A program made the translations under genes and the position numbers. A DNA stretch of 64,000 bases from Oceanobacillus sp. FSL K6-2867 (lineage in GTDB: Bacteria; Bacillota; Bacilli; Bacillales; Amphibacillaceae), in assembly GCF_037963145.1 (NCBI RefSeq), contig NZ_CP150144.1, positions 1,550,001 to 1,614,000 of the forward strand, given 5' to 3'. Shown here piece by piece: positions 42,787-51,641 of this stretch; position 1 is the first letter of the stretch; every line of letters starts with the position of its first letter. The notes under the pieces were generated by a model. The model did no database searches, was not told the DNA's origin, and worked only from the letters and a program-made list of their open reading frames with translations.

Positions 42787-43664
42787 GACCGTTTCGTATT
42801 TCCGTACCAGCAAGCTCAGCAAATATCGGGCCCGGATTTGACTCTATGGGACTAGCAGTTAATCTTTATCTTACATTAGAAGTAACAGAATCGGAGAAGT
42901 GGGAGTTCATCTCCCCTTCTCTTTCTTCTCCAGATAATTTTACGGATCATTTTATTTATCAGATTGCCGCAAAAATTGCAGAACGCCACCATACGACATT
43001 ACCTGTATGCAGGGTTGCCGAAACGAGCGAAATTCCACTAGCACGCGGATTGGGCAGCAGTGCATCCGCAATTCTAGCTGGTATTGAACTCGCAAACCAA
43101 GCCTGTAAGCTCCATTTAAGCGCTGCAGATAAACTTCAGTATGGAACAGAAATAGAAGGCCATCCTGACAATATCGCACCAGCACTCTTTGGTGGACTTA
43201 TTATCTCAACCTTAACTGGCAATGAAATCAATTGGCTTCAAGCACCAGCATTAGATGTTGATCTAGTTATCTATATTCCCAATACTGAACTGAAAACAGA
43301 GGCTGCAAGACAGGTTCTCCCAGATTCATATACGAGAGACCATGCCGCAGCAGCCAGTGGAATCAGCAATCTTGTTGTGGCCGCATTATTAACAGGTGAT
43401 TACACTCTTGCCGGAAAAATGATGGAAAAAGATATGTTCCATGAGTCGTATCGCTCAGCACTAATCCCTAACTATGATCAAATTCGTAATGAAGCGAAGT
43501 TCCATGGTGCCTATGGAACTGTTATTAGCGGTGCTGGTCCAACGATGATTTCTTTTGCTCCAAAAGGTGAAGGACAAGCTATAGCTGAACCATTGCAAGG
43601 AATACTCCCGGATTATCATGTGAGCGTAATGATGATTGATATGCTAGGATTAACTGTAGAGTAA
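42783..43664 (+). CDS. thrB: homoserine kinase
   Basis: 293 residues. GHMP kinase motifs: [18 protein letters not shown] near the start (residues 7-24), ATP loop [17 protein letters not shown] (about 86-102), and [17 protein letters not shown] (about 241-257). Phosphorylates homoserine. Last gene of hom-thrC-thrB, the same order as in B. subtilis, followed by a terminator. Confidence 0.96.
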   Translation: MRPFRISVPASSANIGPGFDSMGLAVNLYLTLEVTESEKWEFISPSLSSPDNFTDHFIYQIAAKIAERHHTTLPVCRVAETSEIPLARGLGSSASAILAGIELANQACKLHLSAADKLQYGTEIEGHPDNIAPALFGGLIISTLTGNEINWLQAPALDVDLVIYIPNTELKTEAARQVLPDSYTRDHAAAASGISNLVVAALLTGDYTLAGKMMEKDMFHESYRSALIPNYDQIRNEAKFHGAYGTVISGAGPTMISFAPKGEGQAIAEPLQGILPDYHVSVMMIDMLGLTVE

Positions 43665-43674
43665 TAATTAAAAA

Positions 43675-43713
43675 ACAAGGTATTCGCCAATACTGCTTTA
43701 GGAGAATACCTTG
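43675..43713 (+). terminator. terminator of hom-thrC-thrB
   Basis: ACAAGGTATTC and GAATACCTTGT pair, followed by ATTATTTATT. Confidence 0.8.
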
Positions 43714-43728
43714 TATTATTTATTCACA

Positions 43729-43756
43729 AAAAGGAGAACCCCAGGCTCTCCTTTTT
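43729..43756. terminator. terminator serving the MBL-fold gene (and read-through of thrB)
   Basis: AAAAAGGAGA and TCTCCTTTTT pair around a 9-base loop with T-runs on both strands, 4 bases past the minus-strand stop. Confidence 0.85.
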
Positions 43757-43759
43757 TTC

Positions 43760-44611
43760 TTATTTAGCATACCCATTTACAAAATAACCAATAATTTCCA
43801 AGTCCTCTTCTGTTAATTCTCGCTGAAAATGTGAGGTCATCGCTTTTACAATCGCCTCCTGCCTCCCCTCATACCTTTTTGTTAATGCTGCACTTGTTTT
43901 CAGTAATTCAAAAAAGCTTGCGAATTCTTCTTTTGATAAAGGTGCTGGATGATGGGATAGGAAAAACAACTCTGCATCATAGGTCTCTATCTTCTCTAAA
44001 AGCGTCCCCATCTTTTCCATTGTATAATGCCATTTTTCTGCATACATATTTGCATAAAGACAATCTCCAAGAAATAGCGCTTTTTCCTCCTGTATATAAA
44101 TAAGATTGGAGTCTGGTGAATGATCCCCTCCGACGTGCTCAATAATACAATTGACCCCGCCAAGATTGACTTGCATTCGATTTTCAAAAATAAGTGTAGG
44201 ATCCGTGATGTTAACATCACGCGCTTCCCCAAGCTCTAATTTAATCGCATCCGCACAAAATGAAATTTCAATTCCTGCTTCGACACGCTCATCTAGCTCC
44301 TTATCTTCCCATGAAAATCTTTGTAACTCTTTTATATTATTATAAGTCATATAATTAGCGATGGATGGCATGTCCATTTCATGTAAGCCAAAAACATGAT
44401 CCCAATGCCAATGTGTTAAGGCTAGAATATCTCCAGTGATATTATGCGGAGCCAATTGCTCCTTAAATAGCTGTGCATGATTGGATGAATTCCCAGCATC
44501 AATCAACAATGTTTGATTATCCCCCGCAACAGCTGCTAAAATTGGCCGGTCTGTCTTTTGATATGACGGGAGATAAAAAAGACGATTGGAAAGCTTCTGT
44601 AATGTTTGCAT
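43760..44611 (-). CDS. MBL-fold metallo-hydrolase
   Basis: 283 residues. Metal motif HWHWDH (about residues 62-67, HxHxDH), a further His in EHVGGDHSPDS (about 153-163), Asp in FLGDCLY (about 175-181) and His in FFLSHHPAP (about 212-220): a complete two-metal site. The C-terminal 60 residues are helical. The substrate class is not defined; the GGDHSPDS block is shared with glyoxalase-II-like hydrolases. ATG follows AAGGAG. Confidence 0.85.
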   Translation of the reverse strand: MQTLQKLSNRLFYLPSYQKTDRPILAAVAGDNQTLLIDAGNSSNHAQLFKEQLAPHNITGDILALTHWHWDHVFGLHEMDMPSIANYMTYNNIKELQRFSWEDKELDERVEAGIEISFCADAIKLELGEARDVNITDPTLIFENRMQVNLGGVNCIIEHVGGDHSPDSNLIYIQEEKALFLGDCLYANMYAEKWHYTMEKMGTLLEKIETYDAELFFLSHHPAPLSKEEFASFFELLKTSAALTKRYEGRQEAIVKAMTSHFQRELTEEDLEIIGYFVNGYAK

Positions 44612-44711
44612 GTATTTCGTACTCCTTCTAGCTAAGTTGTAGTGTTCATTATAACCTATTTATTGCGGTGGCAAAACACGCTTCAACGTATAAATTTTAT
44701 ATTGAAACGCT

Positions 44712-44745
44712 AAAAAAGAGGACCGATGGAATTCTCCACCAGCCC
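44712..44745 (-). terminator. terminator after the substrate-binding protein gene
   Basis: On the minus strand GGGCTGGTGG pairs with CCATCGGTCC (three G-U pairs) around AGAATT, followed by TCTTTTTT. Confidence 0.8.
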
Positions 44746-44753
44746 TTAAAGTT

Positions 44754-46349
44754 CTATTCTTCAATATATACATCTTTAAGAAGCAAGAATTTTGTAGGTA
44801 ACATTGATAATCCTTTTACTTCTTCACGCAGCCCTGATAAATAATCCTTATGCATCAAATAATCCATCGGGGCTAATTCCACGAGCAATTCTTGTGCTTG
44901 ATTATATAATTTTAGCCGCTCCGATTCATCTATTGTTTGCCGTGCCTCTTCTAAGATAGAATCTAAATTCTCATGATCAAGAAAGGTTCTGTTTCCAGGC
45001 GGTCCCATATTCTCAGAATGGAATAGTGGATACAACCCGTTATCCGCATCAGCTGTTCCATTAGACCATCCTAAAATGAACATATCATGCTCACCTTCTC
45101 CAATTTTCTCCAAATATGCACCCCATTCAAAAATCTCAATCTCTACATCAATCCCAATTTCTGAAAGCTGAGACTGAATATTGGTTGCAATATCCAGTCG
45201 TTCTCGTGTTTCATTGGTCCAAATTGAAGTGGAGAATCCATCTTCGTAACCAGCTTCAGCCAATAGCTTCTTTGCTTCTTCCTGATTATAGGCAATTCCT
45301 TCTAAATTTTCATTATAACCAAATACATTTGGCGCAAGTGGCCCTGCAGCAGGAATAGCATAGCCATTCGTAATACCATCTACAATCTGTTCTTTATTAA
45401 TTGCCATCGTAATTGCTTGCCGAACACGCTCATCGTCAAATGGCTTTTTTTGTGTATTAAAACCAAGATAGTCCAGGGAAACACTTCCTTGTTGCAGCAT
45501 CGCTAATCCTTCTGTTGATTCAATTTGTGCTACATCAGAAGAACTTAATTGATTAGTGACATGCGAATCACCTGTATTTAGTTCAGCAATACGAGTAAGG
45601 TCTTCAGGAACAACCTTAAATGTGACCGAGTCTAGTAATGCTGTCCCATCCCAATAATCTTCATTTTTAACTAAGCGGATATATTGTCCAGGACTCCATT
45701 CATCAAATTTAAAATATCCTGTCCCAATTGGTTTTTCATTAATGACACTTCCAGGATCCGCTCCTTCTTCCATCGCTGCATAATCTGCTTCAATTTGCTC
45801 TAAAGAGATCATTGCTCCAGATGAATGTGCTAGATGTGCTGGCAGACCTGAAAATGGATATGCCGTCTTTATTTGTACTGTATAATCATCAATAACAATT
45901 ACTTCATCAATCATATCGAGCAAATAGGCTGTAGGAGCTGCCACATCTTCATCAATAATACGCCCAATATTCGCCTTTACTACTTCTGCATTAAACGTTG
46001 TTCCATCATGGAAGGTTACTCCCTCCTGAAGCTTAAACTCCCATGTTGTATCATCAACCGCTTCCCAGCTTGTTGCTAGGCTAGACTCCAGACCCATATT
46101 CTCATCGTGCTTAATTAATTTTTCAAAAATATTAAATTGGATATCGAACGATGGAACATCATTTGCTCCAGCCGGATCTAATGAGATTGCGTCAGAAACC
46201 GTAGCAATAACTAAATCTCCACCATGCTGTTTCCCATCATTTTCTGTACCCCCCGCTTCATCTGGTTCACTAGCACAGCCTGCAAGAAAGATACTTATAA
46301 GTGTTATAGCAATAAATGTGTACAGCCAATTTCTCGATACTCTTTTCAT
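44754..46349 (-). CDS. peptide-type ABC transporter substrate-binding lipoprotein (SBP family 5)
   Basis: 531 residues. Lipobox FLAGCASEPD (Cys about residue 26). Family-5 signatures: LATSWEAVDDTTWEFKLQEGVTFHDGTTFNAEVV around residues 88-122 (seen as WEFKLQEGVTFHDGT), KPIGTGYFKFDEW (about 205-217), and AITMAINKEQIVDG (about 312-325). It captures oligopeptides or similar solutes for an Opp/Dpp-like importer, whose permeases and ATPases are not nearby. It is transcribed 26 bases after an S9 peptidase, which suggests peptide use. Confidence 0.9.
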   Translation of the reverse strand: MKRVSRNWLYTFIAITLISIFLAGCASEPDEAGGTENDGKQHGGDLVIATVSDAISLDPAGANDVPSFDIQFNIFEKLIKHDENMGLESSLATSWEAVDDTTWEFKLQEGVTFHDGTTFNAEVVKANIGRIIDEDVAAPTAYLLDMIDEVIVIDDYTVQIKTAYPFSGLPAHLAHSSGAMISLEQIEADYAAMEEGADPGSVINEKPIGTGYFKFDEWSPGQYIRLVKNEDYWDGTALLDSVTFKVVPEDLTRIAELNTGDSHVTNQLSSSDVAQIESTEGLAMLQQGSVSLDYLGFNTQKKPFDDERVRQAITMAINKEQIVDGITNGYAIPAAGPLAPNVFGYNENLEGIAYNQEEAKKLLAEAGYEDGFSTSIWTNETRERLDIATNIQSQLSEIGIDVEIEIFEWGAYLEKIGEGEHDMFILGWSNGTADADNGLYPLFHSENMGPPGNRTFLDHENLDSILEEARQTIDESERLKLYNQAQELLVELAPMDYLMHKDYLSGLREEVKGLSMLPTKFLLLKDVYIEE

Positions 46350-46375
46350 AATTGTTCCCCCAGTATAATTGACGT

Positions 46376-48169
46376 CTATTGCAAGTGCTTTTTCATAAAG
46401 GCAACGATTTTCGTATTCATTTCAATTTGATTCTTTATATTTTCTGTTTGATGCCCTTCGTCTTCGAAAACAATGAGCTCCACTTCTTTTCCTTGTCTCT
46501 GTAAATCCCTATGCAATTGCTCTGCTTCACTGACAGGGACTCGCGTGTCATTTTTGCCATGGAAAATAAGCAAAGGTGCTGTCATTTTATCTGTATGATT
46601 TAATGGGGCAATCTCTTCGAAAAAGTCCAGGTCCTCTTTCAGTGAACCGTATTCCTTCTCTCTTAATCGCCTGCGCCAAGGACCTGTATTTTCAAGGAAA
46701 GTCTTAAAATGTGAAATACCAACAATATCTACTGCCGCCGCCCATAATTCAGGATAGTGTGTAATTGCCGCCAGTACCATAAAACCTCCGTAGCTACGTC
46801 CCATAATGGCGATTTTTCCTGGATTAGCACCATGCTCTCTAGTAAGGTCTTCTACAAGCCATTTTAAATCAGCAACAGCATTCATCCGTTTGTGTACATC
46901 ATCTAATTGCACGTATTTCCTTCCATAGCCCATACTGCCCCGTACATTTGGCGCAACTACTGCATAGCCTTGAGCTGCTAGAAATTGTATGACAGGATTA
47001 TATTCATTCCTAATCTGACTCTCCGGACCACCATGCACATAAATCATGAGGGGCTGTTCGTGTTCCTTCTTACCATAAAGGAAATAAGGTACTTCCAGCC
47101 CATCAAAAGAAGAATAATGACATAATTCCGGCTCTGTCCATAAATGGTTAATGTCCTTATTTTCACCCACATAAGTAAGCCTCTTCGTATTTTGCTCTTT
47201 TAAGTCTGCTGACCATATATCTCCTGGAAGAATCGCACTTTTTATTTCTAGGACAAGCTCTGCATTATCCATCCATGATAAAGAGCTGTATACACCAAAT
47301 GGAAGCCCTGTCGCTTCAAACATCGCTTTATCTTTTATTTGATAAAATCGCAGTCTTGAAACTCCCCCCTCATTTACCGTATATGCAAGTAATTTTTCGT
47401 TGGGAGATAATTTTATTTCTTCAATATCCCATTTTTCAATTTTCGAAAGTTGTTCCAATTCACTAGGATTATCGAATGTAAAGGAATGAATAGCTAACGT
47501 ATCACGTCCTTCATCTGTTACAAGATAGCCCTTTTTTCCATCCTTTGTCAGCTGTATCGAATGATACCTCGCGCTTATATTTTCTTTGCCAATCTTCGTC
47601 ATTTCTTTTGTTTCCAAGTCAAATATATACAGGGAGTTGTCTATGTTGGTTTCTGCTATACTTAAAATGATTCCTTTTCCATCCTTTGTCCAACAAACCG
47701 GAGTACAATTACCATCATACGGATATACTACTTCTTCCTTTTTTGTTGCAATATCCATAATATACACATCAAAATATCCTGGACTTCTGCGATTGCTGGA
47801 GAAAGCGATTTTTGTTTCGTCTGGCGACCAGCCGCCAAAATGATGGAAATGCTCTTTTGAGATGACAAGCTCCTCTACTCTTGCGCTTTGTTCACTGATT
47901 AAGTAAAATTGCTGTTTCTCATTCCCATTAATATCCGACCCTATTATCGTCTTCGTTCCGGATGGTGAATGATTTACAGTGAGCGCTCTGTCCGGCAGCT
48001 CGATAAATTGTTGGATCTCGGATGTTTGGCCGTCCCATTTCCAAACCTGTGGTAATCCAGTTTTATTGGTTAGAAATGTAATTGCTTGTTGACCTGAGAT
48101 TACAGCTGGCTCATATGCTCGGTATGACTTTAAATAAGATAGTAAAATTTCCTCAGATGTTGTCGCCAT
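46376..48169 (-). CDS. S9 family prolyl oligopeptidase-type peptidase
   Basis: 597 residues. Residues 20-345 form a beta-propeller with PD40/WD-like repeats (FGGWSPDETKIAFSSNR, VCWTKDGKGIILS, IKLSPNEKLLAYTVNE). The alpha/beta-hydrolase domain follows: oxyanion strand VHGGPE, nucleophile GRSYGGF with Ser459, Asp541 in HGKNDTR and His573 in DEGHQ. No signal peptide, so it is cytoplasmic. It cleaves short peptides, often with acyl-amino or proline ends. It is the first gene of the pair with the peptide-binding lipoprotein. Confidence 0.93.
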   Translation of the reverse strand: MATTSEEILLSYLKSYRAYEPAVISGQQAITFLTNKTGLPQVWKWDGQTSEIQQFIELPDRALTVNHSPSGTKTIIGSDINGNEKQQFYLISEQSARVEELVISKEHFHHFGGWSPDETKIAFSSNRRSPGYFDVYIMDIATKKEEVVYPYDGNCTPVCWTKDGKGIILSIAETNIDNSLYIFDLETKEMTKIGKENISARYHSIQLTKDGKKGYLVTDEGRDTLAIHSFTFDNPSELEQLSKIEKWDIEEIKLSPNEKLLAYTVNEGGVSRLRFYQIKDKAMFEATGLPFGVYSSLSWMDNAELVLEIKSAILPGDIWSADLKEQNTKRLTYVGENKDINHLWTEPELCHYSSFDGLEVPYFLYGKKEHEQPLMIYVHGGPESQIRNEYNPVIQFLAAQGYAVVAPNVRGSMGYGRKYVQLDDVHKRMNAVADLKWLVEDLTREHGANPGKIAIMGRSYGGFMVLAAITHYPELWAAAVDIVGISHFKTFLENTGPWRRRLREKEYGSLKEDLDFFEEIAPLNHTDKMTAPLLIFHGKNDTRVPVSEAEQLHRDLQRQGKEVELIVFEDEGHQTENIKNQIEMNTKIVAFMKKHLQ

Positions 48170-48418
48170 TTTCCATTCCTCCCCTTTTATTTTTCGAACA
48201 TTTCTTGCAAATGTTGATTATAACAAAAAATTATATAGTATTTATTTTCAGAAATCAATCCAGAAAATTGGATACTCTTACGTTTTTTAGAACTGACAAC
48301 TTAAAAGGGGTTATTAAGATTACACACTTTAGCTTTACTATCGTAGAAGATACTTCTGCAAACTAAAAGGACCACCTGGGTGATATGCTCCCCGTAGGGT
48401 GGGTTTAAACGAAGGATA

Positions 48419-48650
48419 GATGAAGTGGAAATGACACATAGTATGTCTCGTGTAGGAAAATGCATTGATAATGGACCAATGGAATCGTTTTGGGGAACTC
48501 TCAAATGCGAGAAGTATTACTTCCATAAGTATGGGACATTTGAGGAACTCACGAAAGCAATTGATGAATATTCGCTTTTACAACTATGAAAGATATCAAG
48601 AAAGACTAAACGGTCTTAGCCCTGTTGAATACAGGACTAAAGCCGCTTAA
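48419..48650 (+). pseudogene. IS3-family transposase remnant (OrfB C-terminus)
   Basis: Reads EMTHSMSRVGKCIDNGPMES and FWGTLKCEKYYFHKYGTFEE, the last part of an IS3-type DDE integrase with the catalytic Glu, then breaks by loss of two bases near 48570. Another frame continues FYNYERYQERLNGLSPVEYRTKAA. There is no start and no upstream part. It lies between the S9 peptidase promoter region and the end of argF. Confidence 0.88.
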
Positions 48651-48670
48651 ATCATTTTTTGTTTTTCCAC

Positions 48671-48695
48671 TGTCTACTTGACAAGGGGCAGTTCA
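48671..48695. mobile_element. right terminal end of the decayed IS3-type element
   Basis: TGTCTACTTGACAAGGGGCAG then TTCA after the transposase stop reads on the other strand as TGAACTGCCCCTTGTCAAGT, the form of IS3-family terminal repeats. No matching left end was found. Confidence 0.6.
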
Positions 48696-48718
48696 GGGTG
48701 GTAGTCCTCTTTAAAGTA

Positions 48719-49693
48719 TTAGCTCATTAATGCTGTCATCAATGCTTTTTGTGCATGCAGTCGATTCTCAGCCTGTTGAAAAACAACAGAATGTGCCCCA
48801 TCAATTACTTCTGAAGTTACTTCTTCACCGCGGTGAGCAGGCAGACAATGCATAAATGTAACATCTGCTTTCGCCTTAGCCAGTAGCGCTGCATCGACAC
48901 GGTATGCGTCAAAATCTTTTTCTCTTTTTGCTTGTTCTTTCTCCTGCCCCATACTTGCCCATACATCTGTATAAATAACATCAGCATCTTGAACAGCTGC
49001 AGCAGGATCCACTTCAATACTAATTTTCGCATTATGTTCAGCAGCTATTTCCTGTGCCTTTGCTGTGACATCTGGATCGGGCTGATATTCATCAGGTGCA
49101 GCAATCACCAGCTCCATCCCCATTTTAGCGGCTCCATGCATAAGAGAATGTGCCATATTATTCCCGTCCCCAATATAAACAGCCTTCTTGCCTTCCAATG
49201 TTCCTTTTACTTCTTTAATTGTTTGCAAATCTGCAAGCACTTGGCAAGGATGATACAAATCTGTCAGTCCATTAATAACAGGGATACTGGCATACGCTGC
49301 AAGCTCCTCAACCACATCTTGAGAAAATGTTCGAATCATAATTCCATCCAAATAACCAGACAAAACCTGTGCCGTGTCAGCGATTGTCTCGCCCCTGCCG
49401 ATCTGTATATCTTTTGAGTTCAAGAAAATTCCCATACCGCCCAATTGATAAATGCCAGCCTCAAACGACACACGCGTTCTCGTTGACGACTTCTCAAAAA
49501 TCATTCCCAATGTCTTTCCTTTTAGGGGTTCAAAAGGAATACCTTCTTGCTTCTGCTTTTTAATAAAATCCGCTAAATCCAGCAGATAGTTAATTTCCTC
49601 CTTCGAATAATTGGCAAGTGTTAAAAAGTCCCGTCCCTTTAGCTCCTGTTTTATCAAATCCGCTTCTTTAACCATTGTCATGATAAAACTCAC
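48719..49693 (-). CDS. argF: ornithine carbamoyltransferase
   Basis: 324 residues. Carbamoyl-phosphate motif STRTRVSFE (about residues 69-77), HPCQVLADL (about 147-155), ornithine loop DVWASMGQE (about 247-255) and the Cys motif FMHCLPAHRG (about 286-295). Makes citrulline in arginine synthesis, or in reverse in the deiminase pathway. No other arg or arc gene is near. GTG 49693 is used; an ATG 12 bases in is also possible. An ARG-box-like site lies upstream, which favours the biosynthetic role. Confidence 0.94.
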   Translation of the reverse strand: MSFIMTMVKEADLIKQELKGRDFLTLANYSKEEINYLLDLADFIKKQKQEGIPFEPLKGKTLGMIFEKSSTRTRVSFEAGIYQLGGMGIFLNSKDIQIGRGETIADTAQVLSGYLDGIMIRTFSQDVVEELAAYASIPVINGLTDLYHPCQVLADLQTIKEVKGTLEGKKAVYIGDGNNMAHSLMHGAAKMGMELVIAAPDEYQPDPDVTAKAQEIAAEHNAKISIEVDPAAAVQDADVIYTDVWASMGQEKEQAKREKDFDAYRVDAALLAKAKADVTFMHCLPAHRGEEVTSEVIDGAHSVVFQQAENRLHAQKALMTALMS

Positions 49694-49711
49694 ATCCTCT
49701 TGTAATTTGTA

Positions 49712-49729
49712 TATGAATTATTATGCATT
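49712..49729 (-). promoter_or_regulatory. possible ARG box upstream of argF
   Basis: TATGAATTATTATGCATT matches the AhrC/ArgR half-site pattern TATGAAT...ATTCATA with one mismatch in the right arm. About 20 bases before the start codon. Confidence 0.4.
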
Positions 49730-49935
49730 ATTTAGAATAAATATACAAGTGTTTTTATATTATTTTCACATTTTAATATATGTATAATGGTTAGTATAAT
49801 AAATTAGCCAATGTCAGAATAAGCATTATCAAACGCTGAACGAGCAACCTCAATAAATTTAAACACTGACTTGTTTTTTATAAAAAAACTAAAACTCCCA
49901 TGTATTACCCCTTTGCCAGCTATCTGTCCAACCAC

Positions 49936-49974
49936 CTAAAAAACCTGCTTTGAACGAATCAAAGCAGGTTTTTT
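49936..49974 (-). terminator. terminator after the rRNA methyltransferase gene
   Basis: AAAAAACCTGCTTTGA and TCAAAGCAGGTTTTTT form a 16-bp stem with a 4-base loop. It ends 3 bases from the stop. Confidence 0.92.
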
Positions 49975-49976
49975 AG

Positions 49977-51167
49977 CTAACTTAATTTCTGCACAACGAC
50001 AACCTTCAAGTAATTCCCTTGATTAAAATTGCGGTTTACTTGAAAATCAGCCGGCAAGGAAAATTCTTCAAGAACTTTATACTTCATTCCATTGAATCCT
50101 TTATTAATAAACTCTTTGAACTTCTTCATTCCAAAAGAAGCGTTATTTGTAGATGCTACAATAATGCCGTTCTTTTCGGTAATCGCTAATGTATCTTGAA
50201 TTAAAGCTGGATAATCCTTTGCTGTACTAAACGTATGCTTTTTTGAGCGAGCAAAGCTCGGCGGATCCAGGACAACGAAATCAAATTTCAGTTCTTTCCG
50301 TTTTGCGTATTTAAAATAATCGAACACATCCATCACGATAATATCCTGTTGTTCGTAATCAATACCATTTACAGCAAACTGCTCAATTGTTTTACTTTTA
50401 CTACGCCCTGCAAGATCTACACTAGTGGTTTTTGCAGCACCACCAAGTGCGGCCGCGACGGAAAATGCTCCTGTATAGGAAAACGTATTTAAGACATTTT
50501 TTCCTTTTGCATACTTATCGCGAATTGCTTTTCGCACACCGCGTTGGTCAAGGAAGATTCCCACCATTGCACCATCATTCAGATGAACCGCATAGTTTAT
50601 ACCATTCTCCTTAACGATAATTGGAAACTCTCCCCGTTCCCCTTTTACGAAGTCATCATCATCGAGGTATTGTCCCTTTGTGTCAAAGCGCTTCTTTTCA
50701 TAAATCGCTTTATAATCGACGAGCTCATCAAGCACACGAATAACCTTGTCTTTAAAGGAGTAGATCCCTTTACTGTACCAGCTGATTACATAATACCCAG
50801 CAAAATAATCAATTGTTAAACCGCCAATACCATCGCCTTCTCCATTAAAGACACGAAATGCATTCGTATTCTCGTCGTTATAATAGGACTGTCTTTTATT
50901 AAATGCAGTTCGTATTTTATGCTTAAAAAAGACGGTATCAATTTTTTCATTTTCATTAAAAGATAGTATCCATCCCAGACCTTTGTTTTGCTTGCCATAG
51001 TATCCCTTTGCAAAAAACTGTCCATGCTGGTCCACTAAATGAACAATTTTTCCTTCCTCAGACAAAGTCCCTGGATTTGTGATTGCATCTTTCAAAATTA
51101 ACGGAAATTTATTTTTATAGTGTTTAGTAAAATCTGGTTTTATTTTCAATTCCACAATATTAGCCAT
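49977..51167 (-). CDS. class I SAM-dependent rRNA methyltransferase (RlmI/YwbD-like)
   Basis: 396 residues. N-terminal PUA domain (about 1-80), a linker domain, then the Rossmann methyltransferase: VLNTFSYTGAFSVAAALGGA (about residues 226-245), SVDLAGRSK, and catalytic FVVLDPPSFARSK (about 299-311). RlmI members methylate a 23S rRNA cytosine at C5; a conserved Cys acts in this. ATG follows AGGATG. Alone between terminators. Confidence 0.9.
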   Translation of the reverse strand: MANIVELKIKPDFTKHYKNKFPLILKDAITNPGTLSEEGKIVHLVDQHGQFFAKGYYGKQNKGLGWILSFNENEKIDTVFFKHKIRTAFNKRQSYYNDENTNAFRVFNGEGDGIGGLTIDYFAGYYVISWYSKGIYSFKDKVIRVLDELVDYKAIYEKKRFDTKGQYLDDDDFVKGERGEFPIIVKENGINYAVHLNDGAMVGIFLDQRGVRKAIRDKYAKGKNVLNTFSYTGAFSVAAALGGAAKTTSVDLAGRSKSKTIEQFAVNGIDYEQQDIIVMDVFDYFKYAKRKELKFDFVVLDPPSFARSKKHTFSTAKDYPALIQDTLAITEKNGIIVASTNNASFGMKKFKEFINKGFNGMKYKVLEEFSLPADFQVNRNFNQGNYLKVVVVQKLS

Positions 51168-51239
51168 ATTTTCATCCTATTCCATTTTTACACATTATCG
51201 CATGTGACCTGTAATTAACGCAAGCTGTCGGATAAAAAG

Positions 51240-51524
51240 CTAGGATTGCTCCACTAATTCAAGACGAAAATCTCCTACGGCATCAGCTTCATATAAATTT
51301 GTAATGGATGTAGCATAATTATAAATCGTAGCTCGAAATTCAAGATTCTCTTCAGGAATCTGAACTATAAAATCATTTTTATAGAGCAAAGTAGTTATAT
51401 CATGATATTCCTCACTAGTCACTTTAAAATCAAAGCTCACTTTTCGATTTCCGCTTGGCTGTTTTTCCATATGAAATTGCAGTCCATCAATTTCATATCC
51501 ATTTATAATCACTTTTCGTTTCAT
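51240..51524 (-). CDS. DUF3219 family protein (YkvR-like)
   Basis: 94 residues from ATG 51524 (AAGGGAG 9 bases upstream; the GTG at 51533 is too close). An all-beta pattern, KVIINGYEIDGLQFHME, then KVSFDFKVTSEEYHDITTLL and NLYEADAVGDFRLELVE, fits DUF3219. Function unknown. It is transcribed toward the methyltransferase with a 72-base gap. Confidence 0.8.
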   Translation of the reverse strand: MKRKVIINGYEIDGLQFHMEKQPSGNRKVSFDFKVTSEEYHDITTLLYKNDFIVQIPEENLEFRATIYNYATSITNLYEADAVGDFRLELVEQS

Positions 51525-51641
51525 GCGCCTCACTCCCTTTTATGAAAAGTTTATCAATTTTATCGCCAACTGTTTACTAAAAGAACTTATTTGTTTAATT
51601 CCAAACCTTTAGGGTAATAGTTTAATGAAAGGGTGATTTTG

